From Halopseudomonas litoralis (GTDB taxonomy: Bacteria; Pseudomonadota; Gammaproteobacteria; Pseudomonadales; Pseudomonadaceae), in the NCBI RefSeq assembly GCF_900105005.1, contig NZ_LT629748.1, positions 1,054,001 to 1,118,000 of the forward strand: DNA of 64,000 bases. Direction: 5' to 3'. Positions 17,027 through 26,784 of the stretch are shown here, piece after piece (the first letter of the stretch is position 1; each line of letters opens with the position of its first letter). Below the pieces are notes generated by a model. That model searched no databases and was not told the origin of the DNA. It saw nothing but the letters and a program-made list of their open reading frames with translations. The position numbers and the translations under genes were made by a program.

Positions 17027-17662
17027 TCAGTGATGAGGATTGGTGGCGTCGCCGCGGTTCTGTTGGGGGCTGCCGCTGCTCAGGCCGGATTCATTGGCGC
17101 TGACTTCTGCAGTTGCTGCAGCATCGGCGGCTGTCGCCGGCGCCAGATCTGCGTTGACGGTGTCTGCCAGTCGCTCGGCCATGGCGAGATGATGTTCCAT
17201 TTCTCTGAGCGCTTTTCTGACGAAGTTGCTGACATCGAAATCGTCGATGCGAACCCCGCGTCGGTACAGGCTGATAGCCTTGCGGTGAGCGGTAATCTGG
17301 TGTTCGGCGTAGGCCAGATCGAATGACTGCACTGCCTTCAGGTTCAAAAGGGTATTTCGGGCTTTGGGGGCGAGAGCATCCTCTCCGGCTACCTGATAAC
17401 CGCGGCTGGCGGCCAGCTGCTGGAGTTCGCGATTGATCGCCATATGGTCCTCAATCATCTTCTGGGCGAAGTTCTTGACCTTGTCGTTGCGGGTTCTTTC
17501 CTGCGCCAGGCGCGCAGCCTCTATTATCCCCAGGCTCTGCAACATGGCATCGTCGATGAACATGACAGGCACCGAATGGTGGCCGCCGGAGAATTTCCGG
17601 TACAAGACCGTAGCGGCGCCGACGGCCAACAGGCCACAGGTGAGATTGCGCAATGTGCTCAT
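17027..17662 (-). CDS. DUF4142 (ferritin-like bundle) membrane-attached protein
   Basis: The 211-residue protein has an N-terminal membrane segment (LTCGLLAVGAATVLY). The helical DUF4142 domain follows, with FAQKMIEDHMAINRELQQLAASRG and a later YAEHQITAHRKAISLYRRG motif, and then a low-complexity Ala/Ser/Asn C-terminus. DUF4142 proteins are predicted periplasmic four-helix bundles of unknown function. It lies 20 bases upstream of the VOC gene, so the two may be co-transcribed. Confidence 0.8.
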   Translation of the reverse strand: MSTLRNLTCGLLAVGAATVLYRKFSGGHHSVPVMFIDDAMLQSLGIIEAARLAQERTRNDKVKNFAQKMIEDHMAINRELQQLAASRGYQVAGEDALAPKARNTLLNLKAVQSFDLAYAEHQITAHRKAISLYRRGVRIDDFDVSNFVRKALREMEHHLAMAERLADTVNADLAPATAADAAATAEVSANESGLSSGSPQQNRGDATNPHH

Positions 17663-17793
17663 GAATCCTCCGCAATAGTGAATCAGTCATTGAATGCATT
17701 TGTCGGGCATCAATTACTGTGATGGGAGGCAGTTCCGGGAGTTCAGGTGGGCGGATGAGTGGTTGGGCAGACTGAACGCCTGCCCGGTCGGGA

Positions 17794-18258
17794 TTAACGG
17801 TCGGTTGTATCGGCACTGGGGTGGAAGATCATTACGCCCGCGTTATTGCGCAATATCAGCTGGGAGGCATTGTCATCAATCTCCATCTCCAGAGGCTGTT
17901 GCAGGCGCTTCTTGATGGCATCCTCGCGTGCCATCAATACCGGCTCACAGGCCATCATGGTCTGCATCAGATTGCCCACCTTGAGTGTGTCGCCTTCGAC
18001 CTGATAATCCCCGCCCATGCCATTGCAGGCATTGCTGATCCCCATGCGGTCCGGATGAAAGCTCAGCGCAATCGGCGCCCTGTCACCACCTGTAAGAGCC
18101 GTGTCGGGCTTGCCATCGGCATCAGTGGCGGATGCCAGTAGCCAAGTGTGATGAATGAGTTCGTCTACGGAAACAGAGGAGTTTGTGCTGGCGCAGCCTC
18201 CGAGCATCAGACTGAATGCGAGAGCGGCTGGCAACAGGTGGCGAATGGTAGCGGACAT
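17794..18258 (-). CDS. META-domain lipoprotein (HslJ-like)
   Basis: The 154-residue product has a lipoprotein signal (LMLGGC) and a META domain. The domain shows HHTWLLASATDADGKPD, ISNACNGMGGDYQVEGDTLKVGNLMQTMMAC and a C-terminal strand region. HslJ-type proteins are outer-membrane lipoproteins linked to heat shock or antibiotic tolerance in other bacteria; the role here is unknown. The ATG at 18258 is chosen because it gives the signal peptide. Confidence 0.85.
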   Translation of the reverse strand: MSATIRHLLPAALAFSLMLGGCASTNSSVSVDELIHHTWLLASATDADGKPDTALTGGDRAPIALSFHPDRMGISNACNGMGGDYQVEGDTLKVGNLMQTMMACEPVLMAREDAIKKRLQQPLEMEIDDNASQLILRNNAGVMIFHPSADTTDR

Positions 18259-18332
18259 GGTATCTCCAGAAAACGGGGTCGCGTTTATACTGCCTGATCC
18301 CGTTGTTATCGTCGAGTCTCGCAACGGCTGTG

Positions 18333-19460
18333 TCAGCTGCCGGAAGGGACACCACCGTAAGGAGTTTCATTGGCAGACGCCCCATTCTGAGGCACGCCGG
18401 CGACCTTGATCTCCGGCAAAGTACCACCGGCCAACTCGACACGGCGTATGGGAAAGGCGAACTGCACCTCCATATCGCGCAAGGTTTCCATCAACTGCAG
18501 ATTGATCTCCTGCTGTATGTCCATGTACCGGTTGTAGTCGGAGGTCTGTACTATGTGCACGACTTCGAAGGTCAGCCGGCTTTCCTCGAAGGCGAAAAGA
18601 TGAGCTCGATCAAACCGCGTCTGGTCGGTAGCGTCGATGATCCGTTTGACCTGAGCGCTGATCTCCCGCACCTTTTCCACCGGTGTCTGATAACTGATGC
18701 CGAAGGTGAAGACGATCCGCCGGGTGTTCATGCGCTTGTAGTTATGCACGATCTGGCTCAGCAGGTCGGCGTTGGCAATGACTATCTGCTCGCCACTCAG
18801 CGAGCGGATGCGGGTGGTTTTCAGGCCAATGTGTTCGATATTGCCCGCGACGTCGCCGAATACCACGAAGTCGCCGATCTCAAAGGGCTTGTCGATGCCG
18901 ATGGACATGGAGGCAAACATGTCGCTGAGCAGGGTCTGCACGGCCAGGGCGATGGCGATACCGCCTACCCCGAGGCTGGCGATCATGGCGGTGATGTCCA
19001 CGCCCAGGTTGGCCAGGATCGACAACAGCATCATGGTCCAGATCACGATCCGCATGATGATGCCCAGTAGAGTCGTGGTCACCAGATTGCGCGCCTTGCC
19101 GTCACGCGTCAGGCTGTCGGTCCAGAGTCTGACGGCATGATCCAGCCAGAGTGCGATCTGGAAGGCCAGAGCAACGAACCAGCCGTGGGACATGGCCGAT
19201 TCCCAGCGGGGTGACAGCTCGACCGTCTTCAGACCTATCATCAGGGCGAAGGCGAAGATCAATAGCTGACTGGTTGAGCTCAACAGCTCCGAGGCGAAGT
19301 GGAAAGCGCGGCCATGGGATACCTTGTCGCGCTGGGCCAGTTGCCGGCTGACTACTCGCAGAATGACAGATAGAAGCAGATAGGTGGCAAGGGTAACAAC
19401 AACCAGGGTTCCCAGTTGCAGCCAGAGTGAGCGGTCGGTGAGAACGTCCCAGTAGGGCAT
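18333..19460 (-). CDS. MscS-family mechanosensitive channel
   Basis: The 375-residue protein has four or five N-terminal membrane helices. The pore-lining helix and beta domain follow, with the signature ASLGVGGIAIALAVQTLLSDMFASMSIGIDKPFEIGDFV. The later segment VGNIEHIGLKTTRIRSLSGEQIVIANADLLSQ is equally typical. It should open on hypo-osmotic shock. It is larger than E. coli MscS (286 residues) because of extra N-terminal helices, like the YbdG/YnaI group. Confidence 0.9.
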   Translation of the reverse strand: MPYWDVLTDRSLWLQLGTLVVVTLATYLLLSVILRVVSRQLAQRDKVSHGRAFHFASELLSSTSQLLIFAFALMIGLKTVELSPRWESAMSHGWFVALAFQIALWLDHAVRLWTDSLTRDGKARNLVTTTLLGIIMRIVIWTMMLLSILANLGVDITAMIASLGVGGIAIALAVQTLLSDMFASMSIGIDKPFEIGDFVVFGDVAGNIEHIGLKTTRIRSLSGEQIVIANADLLSQIVHNYKRMNTRRIVFTFGISYQTPVEKVREISAQVKRIIDATDQTRFDRAHLFAFEESRLTFEVVHIVQTSDYNRYMDIQQEINLQLMETLRDMEVQFAFPIRRVELAGGTLPEIKVAGVPQNGASANETPYGGVPSGS

Positions 19461-19650
19461 GTTGAATCTCCAGTCAGTGGTTCGGCCAGTTGTTCCCCAG
19501 CCGATCAAGTCTCCTATTTCTGTCGTTGACGAGACTGATTAGTTCCGGCAGTTTCTATCCGCGGCCGCCGCTGTCCGGTCCGTTTTTGACGCTCTATTTC
19601 AATGCCTCGGCTTCTATGCGGAGGGAAAACCAGCCTTTTCGAGACTTTCG
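19461..19650. other. Divergent promoter region between mscS-like and eamA-like genes
   Basis: The 190 bases must contain both promoters. No strong palindrome or small ORF was seen. The sequence GCGGAGGGAAAA at its right end is too far from the ATG at 19651 to be its ribosome-binding site. Confidence 0.35.
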
Positions 19651-20544
19651 ATGAACGCCATTCTGTATGCGGCAACCGTTCTGATCTGGGGTACCACATG
19701 GATCGCCATCAGCATGCAGACGGGGACTGTCCCGGTGCTGGTGTCGGTGTTCTACCGCTTTGCCATCGCGGCTGCCCTCATGCTGCTGGTGCTCAGGGTG
19801 AGTGGCCGGTTGCAGAAACTGGGTCGCAGCGATCATCTGTTCTGCCTGTTGCAGGGCATGTGCGTGTTCGGCTTCAACTTTGTCTGCTTCTACACCGCCA
19901 ATGCCTATATCAACAGCGGCCTGGAGTCGGTGCTGTTCTCGCTGGCGATCCTGTTCAATGCACTGAATGGCGTGCTGTTCTTTGGCAAGCGCATTACCCT
20001 GCGGCTGATGCTGGCAAACCTGCTGGGGTTCGCCGGCATCGTCAGTCTGTTCTGGCACGATCTCATTGACGGTCAGATGTCCAGCGGCACCCTGCTGGGG
20101 ATCGGCTTGAGCATGCTCGGCACCTATGGTTTTTCCCTGGGCAATATGGTTAGCGTGCGATTTCAGCTGCGCAAGCTGGATCTGCTGACAACCAACGCCT
20201 GGGCCATGGGCTACGGTGCGCTGACCATGCTGGTGTTGGCGCTTGTTACCGGGGCCTCCTTTGCCATCGAACCGACTGCGGCCTATATCGGTTCGCTGCT
20301 GTATCTGGCGCTGATCGGTTCGATCATCGGCTTTGCCTCCTACTTCTCGCTGATCGGTCGCATCGGTGCCGGCCCGGCGGCCTATACCACGGTGATGTTT
20401 CCGCTGATTGCACTGGGTATGTCGACGCTGTTCGAGGGTTATCAGTGGACGGGCGCAGCGGTAGTCGGTCTGGTGCTGATTCTGCTGGGCAATGTGGTGA
20501 TGTTCTATCAGCCGCGAGCGGCTGCGGTGCCCGGCGAGAGTTGA
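19651..20544 (+). CDS. EamA/DMT-family transporter
   Basis: The 297-residue membrane protein has ten predicted helices in two EamA repeats. It shows the family's WGTTWIAISMQTG near the start, SVFYRFAIAAALML, and the second repeat's IGSIIGFASYFSLIGRIGAGPAAYTTVMFPLIA. Drug/metabolite transporters of this type export amino acids or metabolites; the substrate cannot be predicted. Confidence 0.9.
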   Translation: MNAILYAATVLIWGTTWIAISMQTGTVPVLVSVFYRFAIAAALMLLVLRVSGRLQKLGRSDHLFCLLQGMCVFGFNFVCFYTANAYINSGLESVLFSLAILFNALNGVLFFGKRITLRLMLANLLGFAGIVSLFWHDLIDGQMSSGTLLGIGLSMLGTYGFSLGNMVSVRFQLRKLDLLTTNAWAMGYGALTMLVLALVTGASFAIEPTAAYIGSLLYLALIGSIIGFASYFSLIGRIGAGPAAYTTVMFPLIALGMSTLFEGYQWTGAAVVGLVLILLGNVVMFYQPRAAAVPGES

Positions 20545-20648
20545 ACTCGACCGGGGTGAGTCAGATGTTCGCGGGAATGCAATAAAGCTGACATGTGGCG
20601 TCGGCATGCTGGCTGCTTCACTGCAACCCTACCGAGAACATTGACTGT

Positions 20649-22346
20649 ATGAAGAAGACCGCTCTGGCGACCCTGATCGTCGCTGCGTCCAGCATCGGGC
20701 TGACCGCCTGCCTGGATGGTTCCAATTCCTCCAGCGACAAGGTCGCGCCTATCCCGGAAGAGATTGCCCCGGATACTCGTGTACTGGTCCTGCCTTATCT
20801 GCAGAACCCCACGCAATCGGCGATCAGCGTCATTTGGTTTACCGATACCGCAGTGCCCGGTGAACTGGTGGTCGACGGCGTCGGCAGTTTTGCTTCCGAG
20901 CCGGAGCTGGTCGAGGCGTTGGGCTATGGCGAGAGCGAAATCGCCTACATCCACGGAGACAAGAACTTCGGCGGTATTCATGCCGATGTCACCGAAGGCC
21001 AGGCGCCGGCACTGCCTTACCGGCATGCGGTACGGGTAGAAGGGTTGAGCGCGGCCACCACCTACGACTATCAGGTGCGCCAGGCGGGCAGCGAGACGCT
21101 GATGGAGGCACAGTTCACCACGACGCCGGCTACGGGTGGGCGCGCCAATATTCGCTTCCTGGCCATGTCCGATATGGAAACCGAGCCGGAGTCCACCGAC
21201 AAGATCGTCGCCTGGGGCGCCAGCGCGGCGGCTGTCGGGAGTGGCAAGCTGGGGACTGATCCCGGGACCTACAACCGCATGTATCCGGTGGATCAGACCA
21301 CCGGATTCCGTGCCAACATTCAATACGCCATGGAACGTCAGCCGGATTTCTGGGTGATTGCCGGTGATCTGGTGGAGAAGGGCGGTCGTCAGCTGGATTG
21401 GGACGAGTTCTGGCGCCACACCGCGGGTGAGTGGAGCAATATCGCGTCCAGCACACCGATCTTTCCGGCTCTGGGCAACCATGAAAACTACTGGCACCCC
21501 GAGGGCGGCTCCTATTCGCCGCCAGCGGTGATGCGCTCCTATGACAAGTGGAACAGCTACTGGGAGCTGCCGCGCAACTATGGCACCGATGAGCGTTACG
21601 AGAAGCGTTACTACCGCATGGACTACGGCCCGATTACCCTGATCACGCTCGACTCGTCAAACGGTGATGACAGTGATCCTCTGAAGGACACCAACCTGGC
21701 CATTGACGGCGTGCAATCACGGGTGCCGGATTTCAACCGTGGCAGCGAACAATGGAATTGGGCCATCAACGAGCTGGCCGATGCGCAGGCCCGAGGCCAG
21801 GTGATCTTCGTGCAATTCCATCACACACCCTTCGGTACCGGGGTGCACAGCCTGCCATCAGGCAGTGCGGGCATCGCCAATAACGAGGACAGTCAGTCCG
21901 GTCAGCCGATGCGTATCTACCATGAGCTGTTCGTGCGTTATGGCGTGACTACGGTCCTCGCCGGACATGATGAGTTGCTTGAGTACGTTGAGCTGGACGG
22001 CGTGCATTACTGGGACGTCGGCTTTGCCGGTGATGGTCTGCGCGGGCCGGGGTATGCCCCAACGACCGATTATGTGCCCTTTGATCAACTGCCGGCACAG
22101 GCCCAGGCTACCCACTGGAGCGCCCATGGCGACGCCCCGGAAATCTGGAACGGCAATCAGTTGATCGATGGCGGCAAGCATTATGGCTTCCTGGAAGTCG
22201 AAGTGCGCCCCAGTGGCAACGAGGACTATGAAGTGATCATGACGCCGCGCTATGCATTTCCGCTGATGGATGAAAGTGGCACGGTGACCGGCGAGTTCGC
22301 TCATCGTCAGTACAACAAGGTGGTGCGGGTGCCGGTTGAGCGCTAG
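20649..22346 (+). CDS. Exported metallophosphoesterase lipoprotein (purple-acid-phosphatase-like)
   Basis: About 565 residues with a lipoprotein signal (ASSIGLTAC). A fibronectin-like N-terminal domain (YLQNPTQSAISVIWFTD) is followed by a calcineurin-type phosphoesterase domain with FLAMSDMETE, WVIAGDLVEKGGRQ, ALGNHENYW, IFVQFHHTPFG and TTVLAGHDELLEY. The GD, GNHE and H metal-ligand motifs are present. The usual C-terminal GHxH reads GHDE here, and the first DxH reads DME, so the metal set may be altered. The substrate is unknown, presumably phosphoesters outside the inner membrane. Confidence 0.85.
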   Translation: MKKTALATLIVAASSIGLTACLDGSNSSSDKVAPIPEEIAPDTRVLVLPYLQNPTQSAISVIWFTDTAVPGELVVDGVGSFASEPELVEALGYGESEIAYIHGDKNFGGIHADVTEGQAPALPYRHAVRVEGLSAATTYDYQVRQAGSETLMEAQFTTTPATGGRANIRFLAMSDMETEPESTDKIVAWGASAAAVGSGKLGTDPGTYNRMYPVDQTTGFRANIQYAMERQPDFWVIAGDLVEKGGRQLDWDEFWRHTAGEWSNIASSTPIFPALGNHENYWHPEGGSYSPPAVMRSYDKWNSYWELPRNYGTDERYEKRYYRMDYGPITLITLDSSNGDDSDPLKDTNLAIDGVQSRVPDFNRGSEQWNWAINELADAQARGQVIFVQFHHTPFGTGVHSLPSGSAGIANNEDSQSGQPMRIYHELFVRYGVTTVLAGHDELLEYVELDGVHYWDVGFAGDGLRGPGYAPTTDYVPFDQLPAQAQATHWSAHGDAPEIWNGNQLIDGGKHYGFLEVEVRPSGNEDYEVIMTPRYAFPLMDESGTVTGEFAHRQYNKVVRVPVER

Positions 22347-22400
22347 TTTGGCTTGTCTGGAGCGCGATCAGTTGCGTCTGCTGCAATTACTCTGAGGGGG

Positions 22401-22459
22401 GATTCTATGGTTCATGCCAACCTTTATAAGGTTTTGGGCCGATAAGCTCCTTGGTTCTG
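22401..22459 (-). mobile_element. Relic of the 3' end of an IS110-family element
   Basis: Read on the minus strand, this 59-base stretch aligns closely with the end of the transposase gene and right end of the intact element at 62340-62402. The shared pieces include codons for YRPKT, the stop region, TTGGCATGAACCATA and AGAATC. The relic keeps only about ten codons. It ends abruptly at 22459 beside a palindromic repeat unit. A few small deletions set it apart, so it comes from a related but not identical copy. Confidence 0.7.
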
Positions 22460-22505
22460 ATCGCTCCCACACGCGGGAATGCCTGTCGGGATGCTCTGCG
22501 TCCCG
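22459..22505 (+). repeat. Palindromic repeat unit (copy 1)
   Basis: The unit starts GATCGCTCCCACACGCGGG and continues with a second hairpin CGGGATGC-TCT-GCGTCCCG. It is the same two-hairpin repeat as at 46.1-46.3, 55.06 and 62.4 kb. It lies between the convergent metallophosphoesterase and wcaJ-like genes, where it may also stop transcription. Confidence 0.7.
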
Positions 22506-22567
22506 CTTTCAGCACCTTGCAGGTTATGAAACAACAGTGTTGATCCGGGGTGGGATGTGCTGTTATT

Positions 22568-23983
22568 TCAATACGCATTCTTGTTCATGAAACCTTTGAA
22601 AATGGTAAGGAAGACGATTTTCAGGTCCAGCCAGAGGGTCCAGCGGCGGATGTAGTTCAGGTCGTATTCGATGCGTTTCTGCATTTTGTCGAGGGTGTCA
22701 GTTTCGCCTCGCCAGCCGTTGATCTGGGCCCAACCGGTGATGCCGGGTTTGACTTTGTGGCGGAGCATGTAGCCGGCAATCAGTTTGCGGTATTCCTCGT
22801 TGTGGGCGATGGCGTGGGGGCGAGGGCCGACGATGGACATTTCGCCGCGCAGCACATTGATGAACTGCGGTAGTTCATCGAGGGAGGTGCGGCGCAGGAA
22901 GGCGCCGAAGGGGGTAATGCGGACGTCGTTGCGTTTGGCCTGGGTGACGATGCCGCCGTTTTCCATGACTGTCATGCTGCGGAATTTCCAGATTTCGATG
23001 GGGCGGCCGTCCATGCCGTAGCGTTTCTGTCGAAACAGCGCCGGGCCGGACGACGTCATGCGTACACCCAGGGCGATGAGCAGCATTGGCAGGGCGATGA
23101 TGGTCAGGATGATCGCTGACAGGGCAATGTCCTCGATCCGTTTGACCAGGCGGCTGGCGCCGTCCATTGGGGAGTCGAAGATGCTGATGCTGGGCAGGCC
23201 GTTGATGGATTCGCTGCGCGCGTGCAGTAGATCAAAGATGAATACATTGGGGATCAGATAGACCGATGCGGTGCTGTCGCTGAGTTGGTCGAGCAGCCAT
23301 TTGATCCTGTCCTCCGCGCCCATGGGCAGGGTTATATAGACCTTGTCGATATAACCGGCCCGCGCTGCCCCGACCACCGCCTGGAGGTCGCCCCGGATGC
23401 GCATGAAGCCCTGTTTCCTGTCGAGATAGACGGCGTCGCTGATCTGATCATCATAGAATCCGAGCAGGTCCAGGCCCATCCAGGGATTGCTGATGATGTT
23501 GTTGGCGAGGCGTTTGCCGAGGGGGCCGGCACCGACGATGGCGACGGTACGGGTGTTATAGCCATTGGCGCGCAGCGTGCGCATGATCTGGCGCAGGGCG
23601 ATGCGGTAGCCGCTGAGGATGAGCAGGCCGGTGGCGAACCAGTAGAGTTTGTCCGGGTCCGAGAGCCAGGTGTTGTGGAACAGAAAGTAGTCGGCCACGA
23701 ACATGCTGACGAAAGCCGCGCCCCAGTTGCCTGCCACCCGCCGGTGTTCACGGAAGCTATGTTCGCCCCGCCACGAACCATACAGCTGGCTTACGTCATT
23801 CAGCAGATAGAAGGTGAACAGCGCGACCAACAGATTGACCCAGTGTTGCGGTGTGTAGGGCGTGTCTCGCCATAGCATGACCAACAGCAGCGCGAGGCTG
23901 ATGACCAGGACATCCAGCCAGCGTTGGATGACTGCCAGTATGGGTTCGTTGGAGCGAATGATGCCGTCTTGATTGTTCAGCAT
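22568..23983 (-). CDS. Undecaprenyl-phosphate glucose phosphotransferase (WcaJ type)
   Basis: The protein is 471 residues from 23983 (or 487 from 24031; neither start has a strong ribosome-binding site). Four N-terminal membrane helices, a Rossmann-like CoA-binding domain (TVAIVGAGPLGKRLANN) and a fifth helix precede the bacterial sugar transferase domain. That domain has RQKRYGMDGRPIEIWKFRSM, RRTSLDELPQFINVLRGEMSIVGPRPHA and KPGITGWAQINGWRG. It should transfer glucose-1-phosphate from UDP-glucose to the lipid carrier, starting the repeat unit. It is the last gene of the polysaccharide operon. Confidence 0.93.
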   Translation of the reverse strand: MLNNQDGIIRSNEPILAVIQRWLDVLVISLALLLVMLWRDTPYTPQHWVNLLVALFTFYLLNDVSQLYGSWRGEHSFREHRRVAGNWGAAFVSMFVADYFLFHNTWLSDPDKLYWFATGLLILSGYRIALRQIMRTLRANGYNTRTVAIVGAGPLGKRLANNIISNPWMGLDLLGFYDDQISDAVYLDRKQGFMRIRGDLQAVVGAARAGYIDKVYITLPMGAEDRIKWLLDQLSDSTASVYLIPNVFIFDLLHARSESINGLPSISIFDSPMDGASRLVKRIEDIALSAIILTIIALPMLLIALGVRMTSSGPALFRQKRYGMDGRPIEIWKFRSMTVMENGGIVTQAKRNDVRITPFGAFLRRTSLDELPQFINVLRGEMSIVGPRPHAIAHNEEYRKLIAGYMLRHKVKPGITGWAQINGWRGETDTLDKMQKRIEYDLNYIRRWTLWLDLKIVFLTIFKGFMNKNAY

Positions 23984-24079
23984 TGCGGATACCTGATTGG
24001 TCCGGGGAAAGTCCCGGAGAGAAGATTCCATTTCGTGTTTCAGGAAACCTGAGTTCCTGCGGCGCGGGCGGGGTAGGGG

Positions 24080-25216
24080 TCAGCTGGCTGCCGAATGACG
24101 GTGGGGCTCGGGAGCTGTGGGTGAACCGATCATCGATTGTTCGCAGTTGAGCAGCAGGTTCTGCCATTGGCGATTGATGATGCTTGCTTCGGTTTCCCGG
24201 GCGAGCAGCAGTGCGCTCTGACTGAAGCGCTCATACAGGTCTGCATCGGTAGTCAGGCTCTGGATCCGCTCGGCGAAGCCTGCCAGGTCGCCGGGGCTGA
24301 CGGTAAAGCCATTACGGCCGTTCTGTACTATCCAGGGCAGGGCGTCGAAAGTGTCGAAGGCGACGATGGGCAGGCCCTGGCTGCGTGCTTCGATCAGCGT
24401 CTGGCCGAAGCCTTCATAGTGTGACGTCATTATGAACACGGCATGCTGTCGGAGTACCGCATCCACCTCCTTGACCGGGCCGCGAAAACGGATGGACGGG
24501 TGATCGGCCACCAGTTTTATCAATGCGCCTATTTCATTCGGATCGCCATCGCCATAGATGTCCAGCGTGTAACCTGCGGGCAGAAGATGGAATATATCGA
24601 CCATGGCTTTGAAGTTCTTCTGCCGTTCCTCCAGCCGAGCGATGGTTACCAATCGCTTGGAGCAACTGGCGGTCGCCTTGCCGGTGGCCAATTTGCAGCC
24701 CCGGGGGATGACAGCGATTCGGTCGTTGAACGAAGGGAACAAACGGCGCAGCTTGCTCTTGTCCATCTCGGTATACACCGTGTGGATATCGATATGGCGG
24801 CCTTTCAGCAGCATCGCCAGCCTGGCCACCGAAGAGCTGTAGAGGAACTCCAGTTTGTTGGATTGCACCAGAATGATGCGTGTCGAGCGTGCCACAGAGC
24901 GGGGTATGAAGAACAGGCTGGTTGGCTGAAAGACGATCAACCAGTCCTCCTCGCCAGGCTGCATTTTCAGCAGGCGATGATAGGTGCGCAGACGTTTGAT
25001 GGCCGAGCCTATCTTCCAGGGGGTGATCTTCCAGCGCGAGATCTTGTGATACTCGACGTTCGGACGGGCCTGGAAATACTCCGAGCCGTAGAGGTCGTGG
25101 TAAATTTCCACCGCACCGGTGTTGATCGAGCCGGCGATATCCTGCAGGTTGCGGATCAGCGTCTGGATACCACCGACGCCGGTGGATTTGTTGTGGTTGT
25201 AGGTGATGATTTTCAT
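24080..25216 (-). CDS. GT4-family glycosyltransferase
   Basis: The 378-residue protein has GGIQTLIRNLQDIAG near the N-terminus. The GT-B C-terminal domain carries LVTIARLEERQKNFKAMVDIF, YGDGDPNEIGAL and the donor-binding E-x7-E segment EGFGQTLIE, followed by GLPIVAF. It is a cytoplasmic retaining transferase of family 4 with unknown sugar specificity. It lies between the ManC/AlgA-type gene and the wcaJ-like gene; no membrane helix was seen. Confidence 0.88.
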   Translation of the reverse strand: MKIITYNHNKSTGVGGIQTLIRNLQDIAGSINTGAVEIYHDLYGSEYFQARPNVEYHKISRWKITPWKIGSAIKRLRTYHRLLKMQPGEEDWLIVFQPTSLFFIPRSVARSTRIILVQSNKLEFLYSSSVARLAMLLKGRHIDIHTVYTEMDKSKLRRLFPSFNDRIAVIPRGCKLATGKATASCSKRLVTIARLEERQKNFKAMVDIFHLLPAGYTLDIYGDGDPNEIGALIKLVADHPSIRFRGPVKEVDAVLRQHAVFIMTSHYEGFGQTLIEARSQGLPIVAFDTFDALPWIVQNGRNGFTVSPGDLAGFAERIQSLTTDADLYERFSQSALLLARETEASIINRQWQNLLLNCEQSMIGSPTAPEPHRHSAAS

Positions 25217-25341
25217 AGACCGGCAGACACCGAATTAGGACGAGTTGGATAGTTACGAAGGCAGCGCACCAGCAGGATCAGAGGTTAAGCCAGCGCTGCG
25301 ACTGAGGCGCGCAGGCTGAATGTCAGGTGCAACAACAGGGG

Positions 25342-26784
25342 TCACGCTTTGCTGCTGATCGGCGCTTGCTCGACCCGGCCATACCGGTCCTCGAAGCGCA
25401 CGATGTCGTCTTCCCCCAGATAGGAGCCGGATTGCACCTCGATCAATTGCAGGTCGATCACACCGGGGTTTTCCAGGGTATGTACCTGGCCGATCGGGAT
25501 ATAGGATGACTGGTTTTCGGTCACCAGATAGGTCTTGTCGCCATTGGTTACCCTGGCGGTCCCGCAGACCACGATCCAGTGTTCTGCGCGGTGATGGTGC
25601 ATCTGCAGGGACAGTTTGGCGCCGGGTTTCACGGTGATGTGTTTGACCTGATAGCGATGGCCGTGGCTGATGGAGTCATACACGCCCCACGGCCGATAGA
25701 CTTCCCGATGGCTGATGTGCTCCCGGCGCCCGGTGGTCCTGAGCTCTCCGACCAGCGTCTTGATCTCCTGCACTCGGTCCTTGTGGGCGACCAGTACGGC
25801 GTCCTTGGTTTCGACGATGACCAGATCTTCCACCCCGAGCGTTGCCACCAGACGATGTTCGGCCCTGATAAGCGTATTTTTAGAATCATGGGCCAGTACA
25901 TCGCCCTGCACGGCGTTGCCCTGGGCGTCCTTGTCGCTGATATCCCACAAAGCCGACCAGGAGCCGATATCGCTCCAGCCTGCATCGAGACTGACCACCA
26001 CCGCGTCCGCGGTGTTCTCCATCACCGCGTAGTCGATGGACTCATCGGGGCAGGCGGCGAAGGCTTCGGCATCCACTCGGGTGAACAGTAGATCGTAGGC
26101 CTTGCCCAATGCAGCTTGCTGACAGCAGGCAAGAATGTCGGGACGATGGGTTGCCAGCTCTTCCAGATAACGCGAGGCGCGGAACAGGAACATGCCGCTG
26201 TTCCAGAAGTATTGCCCGGACTGCACATAGTCGCTGGCGGTGTCGGCGTCGGGTTTTTCCACGAAGCGATTGACGCTGAAAGCCTTGTCGCTCAATTGCT
26301 CGCCTTGCTGGATATAGCCGTAACCGGTTTCAGCCGCAGTGGGGACAATGCCGAAGGTGACCAGTTTGCCGGCTTCGGCCAGGGGAATCGCTGCCTCGAC
26401 GCTCGCGTGAAAGGCGTCGATATCGGCGATGCGGTGGTCCGCTGCAAGGATCAGCAGCAACGGGTCCTGCCCGGCAGTGGCCAGCTTGATCGCCGCCAGG
26501 GCGATGGCCGGTGCGGTATTGCGGCCGCAGGGCTCGAGGATGATGCGCGCATCGTCCATGCCCAGGTGGTCCAGTTGGGCGGCAGCCAGAAAACGGTGTT
26601 GCTCGTTGCAGATCAACAGCGGCTGCGCGCAGGACAGCCCCTGAAGGCGATTGATGGTCGCCTGCAGCATGGTCATCCTGCTGTCGGTCAGAGTTAGAAA
26701 CTGTTTGGGATTGAGCTGGCGCGATAGCGGCCAGAGCCGGGAACCTGATCCGCCGGCCATTATTACGGGCTGCAACATGGTCAT
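25342..26784 (-). CDS. Mannose-1-phosphate guanylyltransferase / mannose-6-phosphate isomerase
   Basis: The 480-residue bifunctional enzyme (ManC/AlgA/XanB type) makes GDP-mannose. The N-terminal nucleotidyltransferase has [29 protein letters not shown] and FVEKPD. The C-terminal cupin isomerase half has the [12 protein letters not shown] segment, [22 protein letters not shown] and [14 protein letters not shown]. Together these catalyse F6P to M6P and M1P + GTP to GDP-mannose; the mutase between them (AlgC) is not in the window. The start overlaps the stop of the upstream mannosyltransferase-like gene (ATGA). Confidence 0.95.
   Translation of the reverse strand: MTMLQPVIMAGGSGSRLWPLSRQLNPKQFLTLTDSRMTMLQATINRLQGLSCAQPLLICNEQHRFLAAAQLDHLGMDDARIILEPCGRNTAPAIALAAIKLATAGQDPLLLILAADHRIADIDAFHASVEAAIPLAEAGKLVTFGIVPTAAETGYGYIQQGEQLSDKAFSVNRFVEKPDADTASDYVQSGQYFWNSGMFLFRASRYLEELATHRPDILACCQQAALGKAYDLLFTRVDAEAFAACPDESIDYAVMENTADAVVVSLDAGWSDIGSWSALWDISDKDAQGNAVQGDVLAHDSKNTLIRAEHRLVATLGVEDLVIVETKDAVLVAHKDRVQEIKTLVGELRTTGRREHISHREVYRPWGVYDSISHGHRYQVKHITVKPGAKLSLQMHHHRAEHWIVVCGTARVTNGDKTYLVTENQSSYIPIGQVHTLENPGVIDLQLIEVQSGSYLGEDDIVRFEDRYGRVEQAPISSKA

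Noticed and set aside
19594-20607. A 337-codon minus-strand frame across the EamA transporter region.
   Set aside because: Its translation is low-complexity (Gln/His-rich) and antisense to a membrane protein with clear EamA repeats.
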